The notes below the pieces were generated by a model, which saw only the letters and a program-made list of their open reading frames with translations, was not told the origin of the DNA and ran no database searches. From Ctena decussata (taxonomy: Eukaryota > Mollusca > Bivalvia > Lucinida > Lucinidae), in the NCBI GenBank assembly GCA_963989385.1, contig OZ022498.1, positions 4,781,501 through 4,845,500 of the forward strand: DNA of 64,000 nucleotides. Reading direction: 5' to 3'. This document shows, in pieces, positions 1 to 11,427 of this stretch; position 1 is the first letter of the stretch, and every line of letters starts with the position of its first letter. The position numbers were made by a program, and so were the translations under genes.

Positions 1-19
1 TGTATTTTCTAGTCTACTG

Positions 20-118
20 GAAAAATGGATCAGACATGTGCCGTCCGTGGGAGTCGAACCTGCGACATTTTGTGTGAAAGGCGAAGATTATCCGCTATAC
101 AAGGCGCTACACAGGGTG
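20..118 (-). mobile_element. tRNA-like SINE fragment
   Basis: Read on the minus strand, this stretch has a box A-like sequence (TAGCGCCTTG) and a box B-like sequence (GGTTCGACTCC) about 40 bases apart, as in a tRNA-derived SINE head. No body or tail is seen, because the window begins just upstream on the plus strand. An old tRNA pseudogene is the alternative. Confidence 0.45.
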
Positions 119-119
119 T

Positions 120-1136
120 GGCGGCGGGGGTGCTAATGTGTTGGATACCGATATTTTTATTGAGTTGTGTCAAAATGGACTGCAGCTTATAACATACTTA
201 TCAGCCTGTGCGTGTGGTTAAGGGTATAAAGCTTATAACCATGGGCAGACTGCTTTTGCACTATGTGATACGCAACCTTTTTACTCGCAGCTTAGTCAGC
301 GTTAATGGTTGGCGCTTGCTGGTTTTAGCTAGGATGCTTCGAAATTTTCTTCAGGAACAGTTTATTTATTTATTTTTTTTTTCGTTTTATCACTGTACTT
401 AAACGCATAATGTGGCTTCATAATTAACTCTATCTATCAGTGGGAGAGCGTTCAGATACACTTCCTTTAAACAAATACAAAATCTGTTATTTTTGTCAGG
501 TCAGATAAGGCTCATAAATACAGAGCATGGTACATGTTTGGTCATTAGTCTTTGAGCTTGACGTTTATGTACTCTAACTCGCGGTACACCCTTATGTCAA
601 CAATGATTCAACTCGGCGTGCACAGGTGCTGCAACTCGGCGTGTACTTTGGCAACACCCCTGGTGCAAACAAATACAAACAGCTCTCTCAGTTTTACGAT
701 CAGCATTTTGTGGCTTCGCTCTTATGGTCACAACTGGATCATTTCTTATTCCATTTCATAATTTTGGTAAATGAAGCCAGTGTTTGCGTATATTGAGTAC
801 AATTTAAGACCAGTAGCAAATATTTTGACATGTTTTGCAAGCATTTGCGATGTTTCTTGTGCTTTTACAAGAGGTGGTGCTTTGAAAATTTACTTGCGGT
901 TGTAGATGATGTCTAAGACGAAAACTGCGAAGAAGAGAGGGACATAAATCTTAGTTAGCTGTTAAAAAACATAGCAAACACTTACCTCTCGTCCGCGAGC
1001 GTTCTCTGAATGTGTTCTAACTCGGCGTACACTGCTCCAACTCGCATTTATAGGCGTACACGAATGGACACAGTGAGCTTGATATAAGAATTATTGTGCT
1101 CTTGAACGATTGAATGCGCTTTTATATGTCATTAAT
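120..1136. other. No gene recognised; short AACTCGGCGT repeats
   Basis: No convincing gene is visible. The motif AACTCGGCGT or a close variant occurs several times (around 559, 610, 631, 1018 and 1039) next to GTACAC/GTGCAC words. This suggests a degenerate short-period repeat or the remains of a mobile element, but I cannot assign a family. Confidence 0.3.
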
Positions 1137-1414
1137 ATAATAATAATAATAATAATAATAATATAATAATAATATAATAATAATATAATAATATAATAAT
1201 CTTTATTTATAGTCGCTTATTTTTTATTAACAACTAACATAAGCTCTGTAGAGCTTTTATTGCGACTTAATAAGACTATATACATATAATTATACAAGCT
1301 GAGCTGTGGATATGTGACTTGCTCAAGGTCACAAGGCTAGGGCCCTGGTGGGATTCGAACTCGGGGCCCTTCGATCATGAGTCGGGCACACTACCACTGC
1401 GCCACTGCGCTCCA
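1137..1414 (-). mobile_element. tRNA-derived SINE with ATT tail, minus strand
   Basis: On the minus strand the element starts near 1414 with GCGCAGTGGCGCAGTGG (box A) and has box B GAGTTCGAATCCC around 1350. It continues through a body containing CTTGAGCAAGTCAC and ends in a run of ATT triplets, which appear as TAA/ATA repeats at 1137-1200 on the plus strand. Head, body and simple-repeat tail in this order are the standard SINE layout. No clean TSD was found. The head abuts a LINE relic. Confidence 0.7.
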
Positions 1415-1480
1415 CTATAGCGCCAATGGCATCCAGAGGGAGATCAAGGTAAAGGGGCAGAAACTTGGTACTGTCACAAG

Positions 1481-1786
1481 GCGCCCCGATAGCTCAGAGA
1501 TTTACCTATAAACCGTAGACTGGCTACATACCTCTGCCGCGTAGGTTCAAAACCTGTGCTGGCATGTATGAATGGTTGGCTGTTCCCTTCAGGGTTGCGG
1601 TGGTTTGACAGAGTATTTCCCAGCCCCTACACAGCTGAGAACTGGCTTTTTTCCACCACAGAACAGTCAGCTGATGTCAACTCACCCGTTGAGTAACAGT
1701 CAAGTGTGACGGTTCAACGTATAGATGTAGATGTAATGATCAGATATGATCGAATCGGAGTATGAAGTAAAGCAAAACAAAACAAA
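1481..1786 (+). mobile_element. SINE inserted in the LINE relic
   Basis: The element begins GCGCCCCGATAGCTCAGAG (box A) and has box B GGTTCAAAACC near 1543. A 200-base body follows, and it ends in an AAAACAAAACAAA tail. It sits where the related LINE copy reads GTTACAAGTTTCAAGTACC, and a few LINE bases are missing at the junction. No exact TSD is visible. It differs in body and length from SINE families A, B and C. Confidence 0.6.
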
Positions 1787-2138
1787 TACATTGGAGCTGT
1801 TGTCTCAGATGATGGCTTGAAACAGGAGGCTCTCTCAAGGATTGCACAAGCTACTTCAGGTCTTACCAAGCTGAAACCAATTTGGAGAGATAACAACATA
1901 TCTCTTGGATCAAATGTGAAACTTATGCGCTCCCTTGTCATTTCCATATTTCTGTATGCCTGTGAATCGTGGACATTGACAGCAGAGTTAAAGAAAAGAA
2001 TGCAGGCCTTTGAGATGAGATGCTAGCGAAGGTTACTGAACATTTCTTACAAGACCATACAACCCATGAGGAGGTTCGCGGAAAAACCCAAGCGGCCATT
2101 CGAGAGTATGATGAACTCCTGACCCTGGTCAAGAAAAG

Positions 2139-2378
2139 TTCATGAAATGTTTTGAGTGCCTCTGTATATGAATGTTTGTATGTGTGTGTATGTAGATATG
2201 CTAATTTGTGTGTGTTTGTGTATATTTTCATTTCAGTACATACTGTTCTTTTACATTTTTGTTTAACATGTTTCTGTTTATACTGTAAATAATAGAGGGC
2301 CTCATGGAAGATTAGCTATGTATGCTAAATGTGTTTACCCTCTGTAAATAAAGACAATTATTATTATTTTATTATCTT
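2139..2378 (+). mobile_element. 5'-truncated LINE 3' tail with 8-bp TSD
   Basis: This 240-base insertion in LINE copy 1 is bracketed by the direct repeat AAGAAAAG (2131-2138 and 2379-2386). It ends in AATAAAGACAATTATTATT. Before that come GAGGGCCTCATGGAAG and TGTTTACCCTC, which can pair as a 3' stem. This is the typical non-coding 3' end of a CR1/jockey-type LINE that was truncated on insertion. It encodes nothing recognisable. Confidence 0.65.
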
Positions 2379-2699
2379 AAGAAAAGGAAAGTAACGTAGT
2401 TTGGCCATGTCTCAAGATCTTCTGGTTTCGCAAAGACGATTCAACAGGGCACAGTGAAAGGAAAAAGAAAATGTAGATATTAGAAGAGGTGGGAAGACAA
2501 TATTAAAGAGTGGACAGGAATGAACTTTGCCAGCTCAACTAGGGAAGCTGAAAGCAGGACAAGGTCGAAAAGGGTCGTTTCGAAGTCATCTGTGGTGCCC
2601 AAGCGACCTTGTAAGGTTATGGGATATAATAGAATAGAATATGTGGCCACATTATAGGTACAAACATCATTTATTAACATTCAATAACATGATATGAAA

Positions 2700-3080
2700 T
2701 CAAGACACTGTCTTTAGGCGAACACACTCTTCACGGTCCTTGAAGGTCTTTGAGGGGCGGGGGGGGGGGGGGTGGCTGAGGTTATCCTTGGTACCATTTT
2801 GTTATTGCTGTAGTCTGGTAGTTGGCCCTTGGTTTCAGGGAGTGCAGAGATAGCAATGGTGGTGTTGCTTTCCCTGAAGTGGAGGCTGCTTTTGTGACGT
2901 TTTGCTTCTTTGCCATGGCAGTGTGACCCTTTTCTAGGGGACCGCTCCAAAGGGAGCAAATTCTCTCTTTTGGGAGTTGGCCCCAGTTTTGAGGTGACAA
3001 CCACTGGGGTGGCTGTCATGCTTTCCCTGATTGTGCACTCATTAATCTTATCAGTCAGATACTTTAACATACATGCTGAA
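2700..3080. repeat. Degenerate F1-type foldback remnant
   Basis: Pieces of the F1 family are visible: GCTCCAAAGGGAGCAAATTC near 2944, GAGTTGGCCCC near 2970 and GTTGCTTTCCCTGAAG near 2863. The two arms no longer pair well. A run of about 15 G residues lies at 2758-2772. The open frames here are not coding-like. Confidence 0.4.
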
Positions 3081-3197
3081 TAAGCGAGCTAAAGTCAGGG
3101 TGCGACAAAATGGTGGCAGTAGCTGTTGGTAAAATAAACCTCAAACTATGGCACAATTAGGGTGTTGTGCACCTTCATATTTTTTCTGCTACTTTTT

Positions 3198-4336
3198 ATG
3201 CCCCACCATCGGCATGGCCGGGGGCATATAGTGTTTCGGTTGTGCGTACGTGTGTACGTTATTACGTACGTCTGTCCGTACGTACGTACGTGATTCTGTT
3301 AGACTCAGGTTAAGACTTTTGTCCGAGATAGATTTCATGGTTTCTATTATTGTAGCAACTTGAAATTTGTATGAGGATTTATATAAATATGTACAACAGG
3401 AATATACAAGGCTGAAGGTATGATGATCCATATGTCACGGTCCACTGACTTCGGACTTTGGTCCAAATTTGCAAGGTTAAGATTTTTGTCCGAGGTAGAT
3501 TTCAGTGTTCCTGTTATTGTAGCAACTTGAAATTTTGTATGAGGATTTATATAAATATGTACAACAGGATTATACAAGAATGACGGTATGATGACTCATA
3601 TGTCACGGTCCACTGACTTCGGACAGGCTAATTTTGCAAGGTTAAGATTTTTGTAAGAGGTAGGTTTTAGGGTTCCTCTTGTTGTAGAAACTTGAAATTT
3701 TGTATAAGGATTAATATCTATCAGTACAGCAGGATTATACAACAATCAGGTCATGAAATTCCATATGTCAGGGTCCACTGACTTTGGACTTAGCTGCTCA
3801 CTCGGTTGGCCATATGTTCTCTGTATCTTGATTATTTGTAATCTTAGTTGGTTCCAACTATGGTTTGAGGGCTGGATTTGGATTTTGATTGTTTCAGTTC
3901 CTGGTCTTTGCATACTTTTTACTTTTAGGCTAATTTTGCAAGGTTAAGGTTTTTGTAAGAGATAGATTTTAGGGTAATTATTATTGTAGCAAATTAAATG
4001 TTTGCATGAGCATTTATATCTATAAGTTCAACAGGAATATACAAGAATCAGGTCATGACGATCCATATATTACGGTCCACTGACTTCGTTTCAAACCAGG
4101 TTCTGTAATATACTATATTTACTATTTTGGTCATACAGAGACTCTGAAACTGAATAAAGGACTGCAGTTTGTATCACATTTCAAACGTAGGGTGACGCTT
4201 GGCCTGTGGCCTATTATTTTATACAAGTCTGTCTCTGTGAACCTAGTTATCCTACAAGTGCCAGTACCTTAATGAAGATGCCATTTTACTCAAGGCACTA
4301 GGCGGGGGCATCCGTGTACTATGAACACATTTCTAG
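3198..4336 (+). mobile_element. Helitron-like (pearl/HINE-type) repeat, CTAG end
   Basis: The element starts TATGCCCC and is followed by a microsatellite of ACGT/CGTACGTACG repeats (3240-3290). It then holds degenerate tandem units sharing GTCACGGTCCACTGACTT and GGTTAAGATTTTTGT (about 3300-4100). At the right end the inverse motif GGGGGCAT (4303-4311) is followed by a hairpin GTGT..ACAC (4314-4328), four bases and CTAG, then T. Subterminal inverted repeats, a 3' hairpin, a CTRR terminus and a central tandem array are features of non-autonomous Helitron/Helentron elements. Assignment rests on structure only. Confidence 0.65.
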
Positions 4337-4339
4337 TTC

Positions 4340-4495
4340 ATTTTGCTTCCCCGGGAGGCATGGCCATTCCTTGTGGGTGTTCTTTGGAGGGAGAGCTTTT
4401 GCTCCAATTAATGGGGGCAAATTTTGTTGGGTTGGAGGGGCGCAGAGATGGGGTGGCTGAGTTGCTTTCTCTGAAGATGGTTCAGCTTAACATTA
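4340..4495. repeat. Degenerate F1-type foldback remnant
   Basis: TTTTGCTTCCCCGGGAGG, GAGCTTTTGCTCC, GGGGCAAATTTTG and GAGTTGCTTTCTCTGAAG follow the order of F1 motifs, but with many differences. It directly follows the end of the Helitron-like element. Confidence 0.35.
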
Positions 4496-4499
4496 TATA

Positions 4500-6285
4500 C
4501 TTATAATTGCATATACTAAGTAAGCCATACGTTACTTTGGTCAGAAAATACATCACTTGTATGTACCTGCCTATTGTGTTTTGTACTTAGTGTCAATCCT
4601 GTACCTGGATTTGAGAACAATATACTGATTTGATTTGCTTTGAAGACGTTACTAAGCTACCAATACCCATTAGCCGCATTGTGCAGGAAAGAACATCAGC
4701 AATAGGATCATGTACTGGAGTAAAACATAGTAGGAAAAATCTGGAAGGGCAGATGGAGTCCTCAACTTTCCTGGCCCACATTCGCCATCAAGGCATTATG
4801 TAGTCCAGGTTTAACAAGGCTATTGTCATTGTTGTTGTTGTATCTATTTTCCAGCCTATACAGGCTCTATCCTACGTGCCATGTAGTGGACTGCAGGAGA
4901 CACTACAGACTAGACACAACCCCAGTACCATCATAACATCAACAAGCTCATGAAAATGTTGAGTTTACGGTTGCAATCCTTAAGATGGGCATGAAAAGTC
5001 ATGCCAGTGAATTGGTCAGAGTCTGTATTTAATCGTGGAAAAGAAGAACCGGAGTGCACATGGAGAAGCTTGCTCGGTATGCAGACAGAACTGAAACATA
5101 GTCTCCTCTTCCTAAGGTGTCAGAGACCAATGGTCTGCAGTCGCAAGCCGGAAACTTGACAAACATTAAGCTACCTTGTGACAATGTTGGGGTACACTAT
5201 TACCTTCATCAGCAATCTGCATCATTGTGAACCTGCGATTCAATGGTCTTGAAAATAATATAATCAGAAGTCAATCCTGCTGCCCTCTCTCAACAAACCC
5301 AAGCTTCCGCAGCTAAAGGTCACCTACTTCTCACAATTAGTGTAATCATTGTTTCAAATTATTTTGTTTTTATAATTGCTTTGATTAGCATATCAAAGAA
5401 TTCTGTTTATATGTGGTTGGTATCTATTCATTTCTAAAGATGAAGAAAATATATACTAAAAATATAGATATATGGGTTGTATCATGATTATTTTACTAAA
5501 ATGTTGTACAAATCAACCTTTCATCAAAGTAAGTCTTAACTCTGGGCTTACACACAAGTTAAGTGCACGTAGTTTCTTCCTTGAAATGTCACCAGAATAT
5601 CAATAACTTTGAACAATAGATTCCAGTGTAGAGCTGCCTGAGGTACTAGTGCAGCGACCTTATAATGGCCAAATTTTCTTTAAAAAAAAAAGCCAAAGAC
5701 TGTTGATGAAACTTTGAAGAAATCATGTGTATTTTTATTGCTTAGTTCTTGCAGAAGGAAGCAAGCTAGTGGTAGAGTTGAAACCCCCCAGTAGTTATTA
5801 CTGACCGTCCCAAGGCGGTACTTTTGTTGCGGTTGCATTTGTTTTATGTTCGGTGCTGTTTAATTTATTGTGTTCTCAGTTTAATCCTTCTATCATAAAA
5901 ATAGAAAATAGGTAAAAATAATTGTTAAATGTTTTTCATATAATTTGCTTAGTCCGTTGTAACCCGTCTATTGGTCTAAATTATTTAGTTCAATAAAGAT
6001 AGCTGAGTTGCCATCTATTTGGGAAAGAGCTGCTGACTCGGCTTATCACTTGTAATTTATTGTTTGTTGGGATGTCTTTGTCAATCTTTCCCTTTGATGT
6101 TGGGGATAGGGTTTGGGATCTGATTCAGTCAGTTCCTGAAGTGTAGTTACTCTTTAAATTTGATATTGGATAAATCACCAATTTTCAGCAAATTTGAAAG
6201 AAATAAAAAAGAATTTTGTCTTATTTTCCACAGCTAAAGACATGAGTAATGTGGTATGTGTTACAATTTAAAGAAAGATTAAAAT
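4500..6285. other. No feature recognised
   Basis: There are only short open frames and no splice-bounded coding patch or repeat that I can name. A short A-run lies at 5680-5690. The stretch may be intronic, intergenic or eroded repeats. Confidence 0.3.
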
Positions 6286-6352
6286 TGGCAAACATTGTAG
6301 ACCCTGATCAGAATGCTCTTGAAGGAGCAGTTTGATCTTGGTCTATGCTTTT
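6286..6352. repeat. F6 hairpin core (diverged)
   Basis: GCAAACATTGTAGACCCTGA and then GCTCTTGAAGGAGC form an imperfect palindrome, which closes with TTTGATCTTGGTCTATGC. This is the GATCAGACTGCTCC version of the F6 core. Confidence 0.6.
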
Positions 6353-7487
6353 TGTCTAGTACTGGTTGGATGAACACGTAGAATTGAGATATTATAATGA
6401 TGCACAATGGGAAACTTCTAGTTGCCTGTCTTTATGTTCTTGTTACAAGATTGATATACTGTAAGAGTTTGATGATAAATAGATACATGTGTTTCTTGTC
6501 ATTTTATCATCTCTAGTGGAGCACAAAAACAAACTCTTCCAATTGAGAATTTCAAAGGCTAGCCTTTTGAAATAAGTAGTTTTATAACGGTGCCGCGCGC
6601 CAATATGGCTGACATTAAATTGTGGTTTTGCTACAAGAAATTTTACTTTTGTTACAAGACAAAATGATTCGGACACCCCTGTAACAAAAGTACGTCCTTT
6701 TTTCATCAGTTGATCTATTTGTCCTGGAGGCTTGATTTTTAATATTCTGTTAGTATTAGATGTCAATCATTAAGGCGACGGTAATGCTCAATTGCTTTCA
6801 ATTCTGAAACTGTTTCTGTTTTAAACATACTAGAAATCTCTGTTGAAGTACAAATTTAAAGAAAAAACTTGAGAACTGTTGATATATTGAGGCTGAAATT
6901 TCATAATTGCATCATTTTTGTGGAATCAGAATCAGATTTGAAAACATTTTCAATTTGGGCATATAATTTTACAAACATATTTTCTAGTTTACAATTGCAC
7001 ATATTGAATATGTGAGATTGGTATCTCAGAAGTAAGCCTTGAAGTAAGTAACTAAGCCAGAGTAGTCCAAGGAGTTTATTAGAGTGATTGTTCCGAACGT
7101 TTCCAATGTTCAGATGCGGTGTTTTGTATGACCTCACAGATATCAGTCGAAGCGCATCAGCTGTTTCTCCTTATAAATAATTGTCGGCGAAAATAAAACA
7201 AAGATCAAATGAACATAATTTCCACAAAGTTACTTATTAGATATGCATGTAACAGTTACGATAACGACTTGTGGTAATTTTACTCAATGTCTTTGGTTTT
7301 CGTGGGTGTCTACATGTAGCAAGCACCAGCTTTACAAAATATCAAATTGGCATAATTTTGGGGTGAAAGGATACTCCCATAGCATGTCATGCCGGGCATT
7401 CTGATATTAATATTTTACTTTTTTGTGCTGATTTTTTTTTTTTTATTATTATTTTACGTTGATATGCCAGTCGCTTAAAATAAGAAA
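6353..7487. other. No feature recognised
   Basis: An open frame of 107 codons on the minus strand (6443-6766) has no recognisable domain and no start or splice context. Nothing else stands out apart from a T-run at 7430-7445. Confidence 0.3.
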
Positions 7488-7647
7488 ACCCGATGGCCCA
7501 GTGGTTAGTGCACTTGACTCTGAAGCCAGAGGTCGTGGGTTCGATCCCCGCCAAGGGCAAAGTCTTCCTATGTCCGACATGATTTTTTAGCATCATTTGC
7601 AGGGATGATGTTAACAAGTGTGCCATCCTTCCAATCGGGACGTTAAC

Positions 7648-8373
7648 CAGTGTTCCCATTCACGTAGAATTGTGCGTGAATCACGCGGAAATCATTCTAA
7701 TCACGCATAAATTTTGGGGCAAGAACGTGCATTCACGCGCATATGTTTCTCTCAAAAATATAAAAAATCATCATTTTTCTTCATTCTATTGCGAGTCTGC
7801 CAGGCCAGATGATTTTTGTAGCCGAGAAGAGAGTCAGAAGTCGCTGTTTTGATCTGAAATGCGGGCCGTAGTAAGATACCATGCTTTCATTCACGTCCGT
7901 CACATCCGTTCTACGGCCAATCAAATTCATTATTGGAGAACACTACCACTAATCGGCTGCATGAATATTAATGACATGCGCGGTCATGTTGCGCACTAGA
8001 ACTGCCATAATGGCAGACAGAATTTGTCCGTATTTTTGCGTTTATTTTCGCTGTTTCTGTTTGGAAACGGCACTTTATAATTTTTATTTGGGAGGGAATC
8101 CATCAACTGATTAATATTGGATAAAACGAGGACCGGAAAAAGGCATGACAGCCGTTTTCTTCGTTTTTTCAGGCTTCAATTGGAAACACATCGGCACTTT
8201 AGTGTTTGTAAAAGAAGCGGACCAAGGGTTCCGGGTCATTTCGGCCCATGTCCATTTCAGCCCATAACTTTTTCGAGATAAACAGTCATACCCGTAAATT
8301 TTACTTCATACCCCCAAATTTTATAGATAGGGGGTATAAAAACCCTCAGTTTAAAATTTGAGTGGGAACACTG
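7648..8373. mobile_element. hAT-like non-autonomous element, 6-bp flanking repeat
   Basis: The inverted termini are CAGTGTTCCCATTCA on the left and, reading inward from the right end, CAGTGTTCCCACTCA. The element is flanked by GTTAAC on both sides (7642-7647 and 8374-8379). The CAGTG ends suggest hAT, but hAT normally makes 8-bp duplications, so either the TSD has decayed or the superfamily differs. The 726-base interior has no transposase; a CACGC-rich part lies near the left end. Confidence 0.7.
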
Positions 8374-8439
8374 GTTAACAGGAGGCCCTCTGTGCAGGGA
8401 GAGTCTTCCCCTGTGCAGATTAAAGATCCCTACTACAGC

Positions 8440-10145
8440 CAGACCTGGGGTAATTGTAATCTGTAATCGTGATTACTTGTAATCGATTACAATTTCTGAG
8501 TAATCATGAAGTAATCTGTAATCGTGCATTTTTATGATTACAAGTAATCGTAATGTAATTAATTACATTACAAAAGAGGCTGTAATCATGATTACATTTT
8601 GATTACTTTGATTCATTTTCAGAAATGAGAAAAGAAGATGAAAAAAAAAGAAACTTGCTCTTCTTTTTAATAGTTAAAAGAAAAGACTGGTGCAAAATAA
8701 TAACAGAAAGCAGTTGATTGTTCAAAGTGTCTTCAAACTGAATAAGACAGAAAAAAAATGATCTAATTTGTGTACAAAAGGCAGCAGACCAAATTCAGAA
8801 ACTGACAGAATTCCCTATATACTTTTGTGGGGAGTAAAATTTAAGCAGTATCATAGTTAAAAATATGCACTTTTTAACCATTTATGACTGATAGACTCTT
8901 CTATCCTCACAAATTGGATAAGTCCATTTAGCAGTTTTAGGTGACTGGCATATTTTTTTCACATCTTTTTATACAAATTGTTAAAAAAAAATTTGCAAGC
9001 AGTGAAGATCCTGATCAAACTGCTGTATTCTGAGCATCTCATCTGGGTCTGCACTGTCTAACTGCCTCGCTTTATAGGATGCTAGGCATTAATGGGTTGA
9101 AATTTAAGGATAAATTTGTTAATAGTAAAAACTCTGAGATTTTGATACTCTGGAATGCAGGTTAAGACTGGTAGCTGCCTTGGTTGACTTTTATTTGTAT
9201 GAGTGATTTACATGATTATCATCTTTACTTTGGATAGGCAGGTTCAAGTGTTAAAGATGTTTTTCAAACATACTGGCTGTTTTCTGTTTATTGGTGCAGA
9301 GTTGAGCAGTACAACTCAACTCTGATTTTCACACCTTCTTTGTGGATTGAGCTAACTGTAACATCTGTCTACTTTATGACACCTGTGTATTGCATACAAC
9401 AAAAAGCCAATACTTAAATTCCTTCCTTTCCCATTTATGAGCCAACTTATTAACTTTGAATTTTTTGCCAGACTTAGGGTGGGCAAGAAAAAGATGAAAA
9501 TGAAAAATGAAATATATAGTGATACTTAAATCGTTTTGAAATAAATAAATTTACAGGAAGTGTTTGGCCCCTTGCTTTGAATACTTTGAACTAGTCTTTC
9601 ACAAGCAATTTTATGACATTGGAGACAATGTAGAATCATATTTCTGATGTTTGAATTAAACATGTTAAATAAGTGAGAGAGAAAAACATATTGAAGCATG
9701 AGCTTTAAATTTAGGACCTGACTCATAGCATTTATTGAATTTCTCAAACTTCATATATAGCATACAGTCACTGTATGCACATTACATGTAACTGCAGACT
9801 GCTAACTAAGTTTCATTCAGATTAAAAAGTAAGTCAAGTTCTTCAGAAGTTATTTCAGTCTTACCTATTAACACACATGTAAGCCACACATTATTTGCTG
9901 ATTTAGGTATAAATTAGTCTTTTTGAATATAGTTTTTGCACTATCACAGTCATGATCTTTCTGTACACTTGTATAATGTAATCACATGTAATCATAAAGT
10001 AATCATGATTACTTTGCAAAGTAATTGTAATTGTAATCAATTACATTGAGAAAAAATGTAATTGTAATGTAATCTGTAATCATGATTTTAAAAAGTAATT
10101 GTAATTGTAATCGATTACATTGGCATGTAATCGCCCCCAGGTCTG
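8440..10145. mobile_element. Non-autonomous hAT element with 8-bp TSD
   Basis: The termini are inverted: the left end starts CAGACCTGGGG and the right end is CCCCAGGTCTG. A perfect 8-bp duplication ACTACAGC flanks it (8432-8439 and 10146-10153), which is diagnostic of the hAT superfamily. Both subterminal regions are packed with TAATCGATTAC / GTAATC words, which may be repeated transposase-binding sites. The 1.7-kb interior shows no transposase frame, so it must have been moved in trans. Confidence 0.85.
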
Positions 10146-10250
10146 ACTACAGCTATATGGCTATATGTAGGCTTTCATCCTGCAACACCGGAGTGTACCA
10201 AAGTACACCTGCTCATAATCCTCAAGAGAGGGTGTAGGAGGATATGAAGA

Positions 10251-10754
10251 AAGAAAGAAAGAAAAAGAAAGAACAGTCCTGCAGACCACAGGGGGTCGAC
10301 ACATGGTCTGGATAATAAATAATACTCAGGTAAATTTGTTTTTTTATCAAAACTGAACTTGCCCTAGGGCCTTCCGAGGGTATCTGGACAAATCGGTCAA
10401 CTTTCAGTATCAGACTGGAAAACTCACTTTATTGGTGCTCTAGGACGATGTTGTCCATCAAAAGCCACTAGAGGTCTAATGATTGAAACTAGTTATCGTT
10501 GTTGGGAATCAGAAATTATGTGTATACAGAAGATAGAATATTGGAAGGTGTATGAATTGATTTGCGCTAAATGGCACAGTTACATGAATCTACTTTATGT
10601 ATTTGATTTGAACCATACATAGATTAGGGCTGCATATTCATGATAACCCACTAGCAATTCACAACTATTTTGACCAACCAACCAAATGTTTGTGCCAAGG
10701 GTTTATTTTGATAGAATCTGTCATTTCAGGGCTATCAGCTCTTTGATTTTACTT
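10251..10754. other. No feature recognised
   Basis: After a GAAA-rich tail (10245-10275) there is AT-rich sequence with no gene or named repeat visible. Confidence 0.3.
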
Positions 10755-10988
10755 GTCAGTCAGGTTGATGGAAAAACCCAGGGAACCTTGAGGAAAACAT
10801 TTGACGCAGTTTGCAAGCAAAACTTAGTTTCTTCACATGCTCTGAGCAAGATTTGACCCTCAGTCTGTGGTGAGAGACATCTAGTTGTTGAATACAACAG
10901 GTGCAGAGAAATCCAAACCTGGCCTGACTGGGAATCAAACCAGGTCTGCTAGGTGACAGGCAAACACTCTGCCATACTGCCTGCCTTT
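10755..10988 (-). mobile_element. tRNA-Asp-like SINE, minus strand
   Basis: On the minus strand the head reads GCAGTATGGCAGAGTG, then GCCTGTCACCTAG (an Asp-type anticodon arm) and GGTTTGATTCCC (box B). About 150 bases of body follow. The open frame across it is a by-product. Its tRNA part resembles the one inside the TRIM LTRs 300 bases away, but the body differs. Confidence 0.6.
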
Positions 10989-11276
10989 AGATGCTGTCTT
11001 CTGTTTTCAAGGTAAAGAACTCTTTCATGACTGTTTTGGTGCATGCCAAAGGGAGACAATCCATTTGTGTTAATGCGGCATGCTGGTATTATCCTTTTTT
11101 GGATAAAGATGGCAGATCATTTTCAGCTGGACTATCCCCAGGGTCCAGCTTAGAGGAAAAATGGGAGAAAGTGTCTCCCTAAACTGACTGACTTCTCCCT
11201 ATTTTGAGACGAGGGAGAAGTTAAAATGTATAAAACATATAGAAAATACAAAATTTGGGATAAAACTTCTCCCTGA

Positions 11277-11425
11277 TGTAACAGACACATAAAAAACCAA
11301 AGTGCTCCGGCCGGGTTTTGAACCCAGGATGCCTGCGTGACAGTCCCGCACTCTACCACGTCGCTATAAAAGCCGGCTTGTACCACAAGGCAGTACAAGT
11401 GTATCTTTTACCTATCACTACTACA
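11277..11425 (-). repeat. TRIM 3' LTR
   Basis: This 149-base LTR is nearly identical to the second copy at 11540-11688; the few differences include ACACAT versus ACTCAT near one end and TTTTACC versus TTATACC near the other. The tRNA-like part includes GACTGTCACGCAGGC (anticodon GTC) and GGGTTCAAAACCC (box B). The close similarity of the two LTRs suggests a fairly recent insertion. Confidence 0.8.
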
Positions 11426-11427
11426 TA

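Larger units (their letters stand above)
1418..2640 (+). pseudogene. LINE reverse transcriptase relic, copy 1 (interrupted)
   Basis: This is the 3' part of a non-LTR retrotransposon reverse-transcriptase ORF. Translated pieces include IQREIKVKGQKLGTVT (1430-1478), then SRIAQATSGLTKLKPIWRD and SLVISIFLYACESWTLTAEL (about 1835-1990). This is the thumb / C-terminal region common in RTE-like elements of marine invertebrates. Copy 2 on the minus strand at 38762-39745 carries the same peptides. The copy is dead: a TAG follows EMRC near 2025, a SINE splits it at 1481-1786, and a LINE 3' tail splits it at 2139-2378. The downstream part (2387-2640) still matches copy 2 through VVPKRPCKVMG. Clade assignment to RTE is from memory of family sequences and needs a search. 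Confidence 0.75.
7488..10250 (+). mobile_element. tRNA-derived SINE split by two DNA transposons
   Basis: The SINE head (box A-like GGCCCAGTGGTTAGTG, box B GGGTTCGATCCCC) and body occupy 7488-7647. The body resumes at 8374-8439 and again at 10146-10250, where it ends in GAAA repeats. The interruptions at 7648-8373 and 8440-10145 each have inverted ends and flanking direct repeats. Removing them leaves one continuous SINE of about 320 bases. The order of insertion is therefore SINE first, then the two DNA elements. Confidence 0.75.

Noticed and set aside
1714..2026. Intact small genes in the first 3 kb
   Set aside because: These frames are pieces of a broken LINE reverse transcriptase or its complement.
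11277..11425. A simple SINE in place of an LTR
   Set aside because: The paired copy, TG..CA ends, primer-binding site and polypurine tract in the right places fit an LTR element better; a SINE has no such context.
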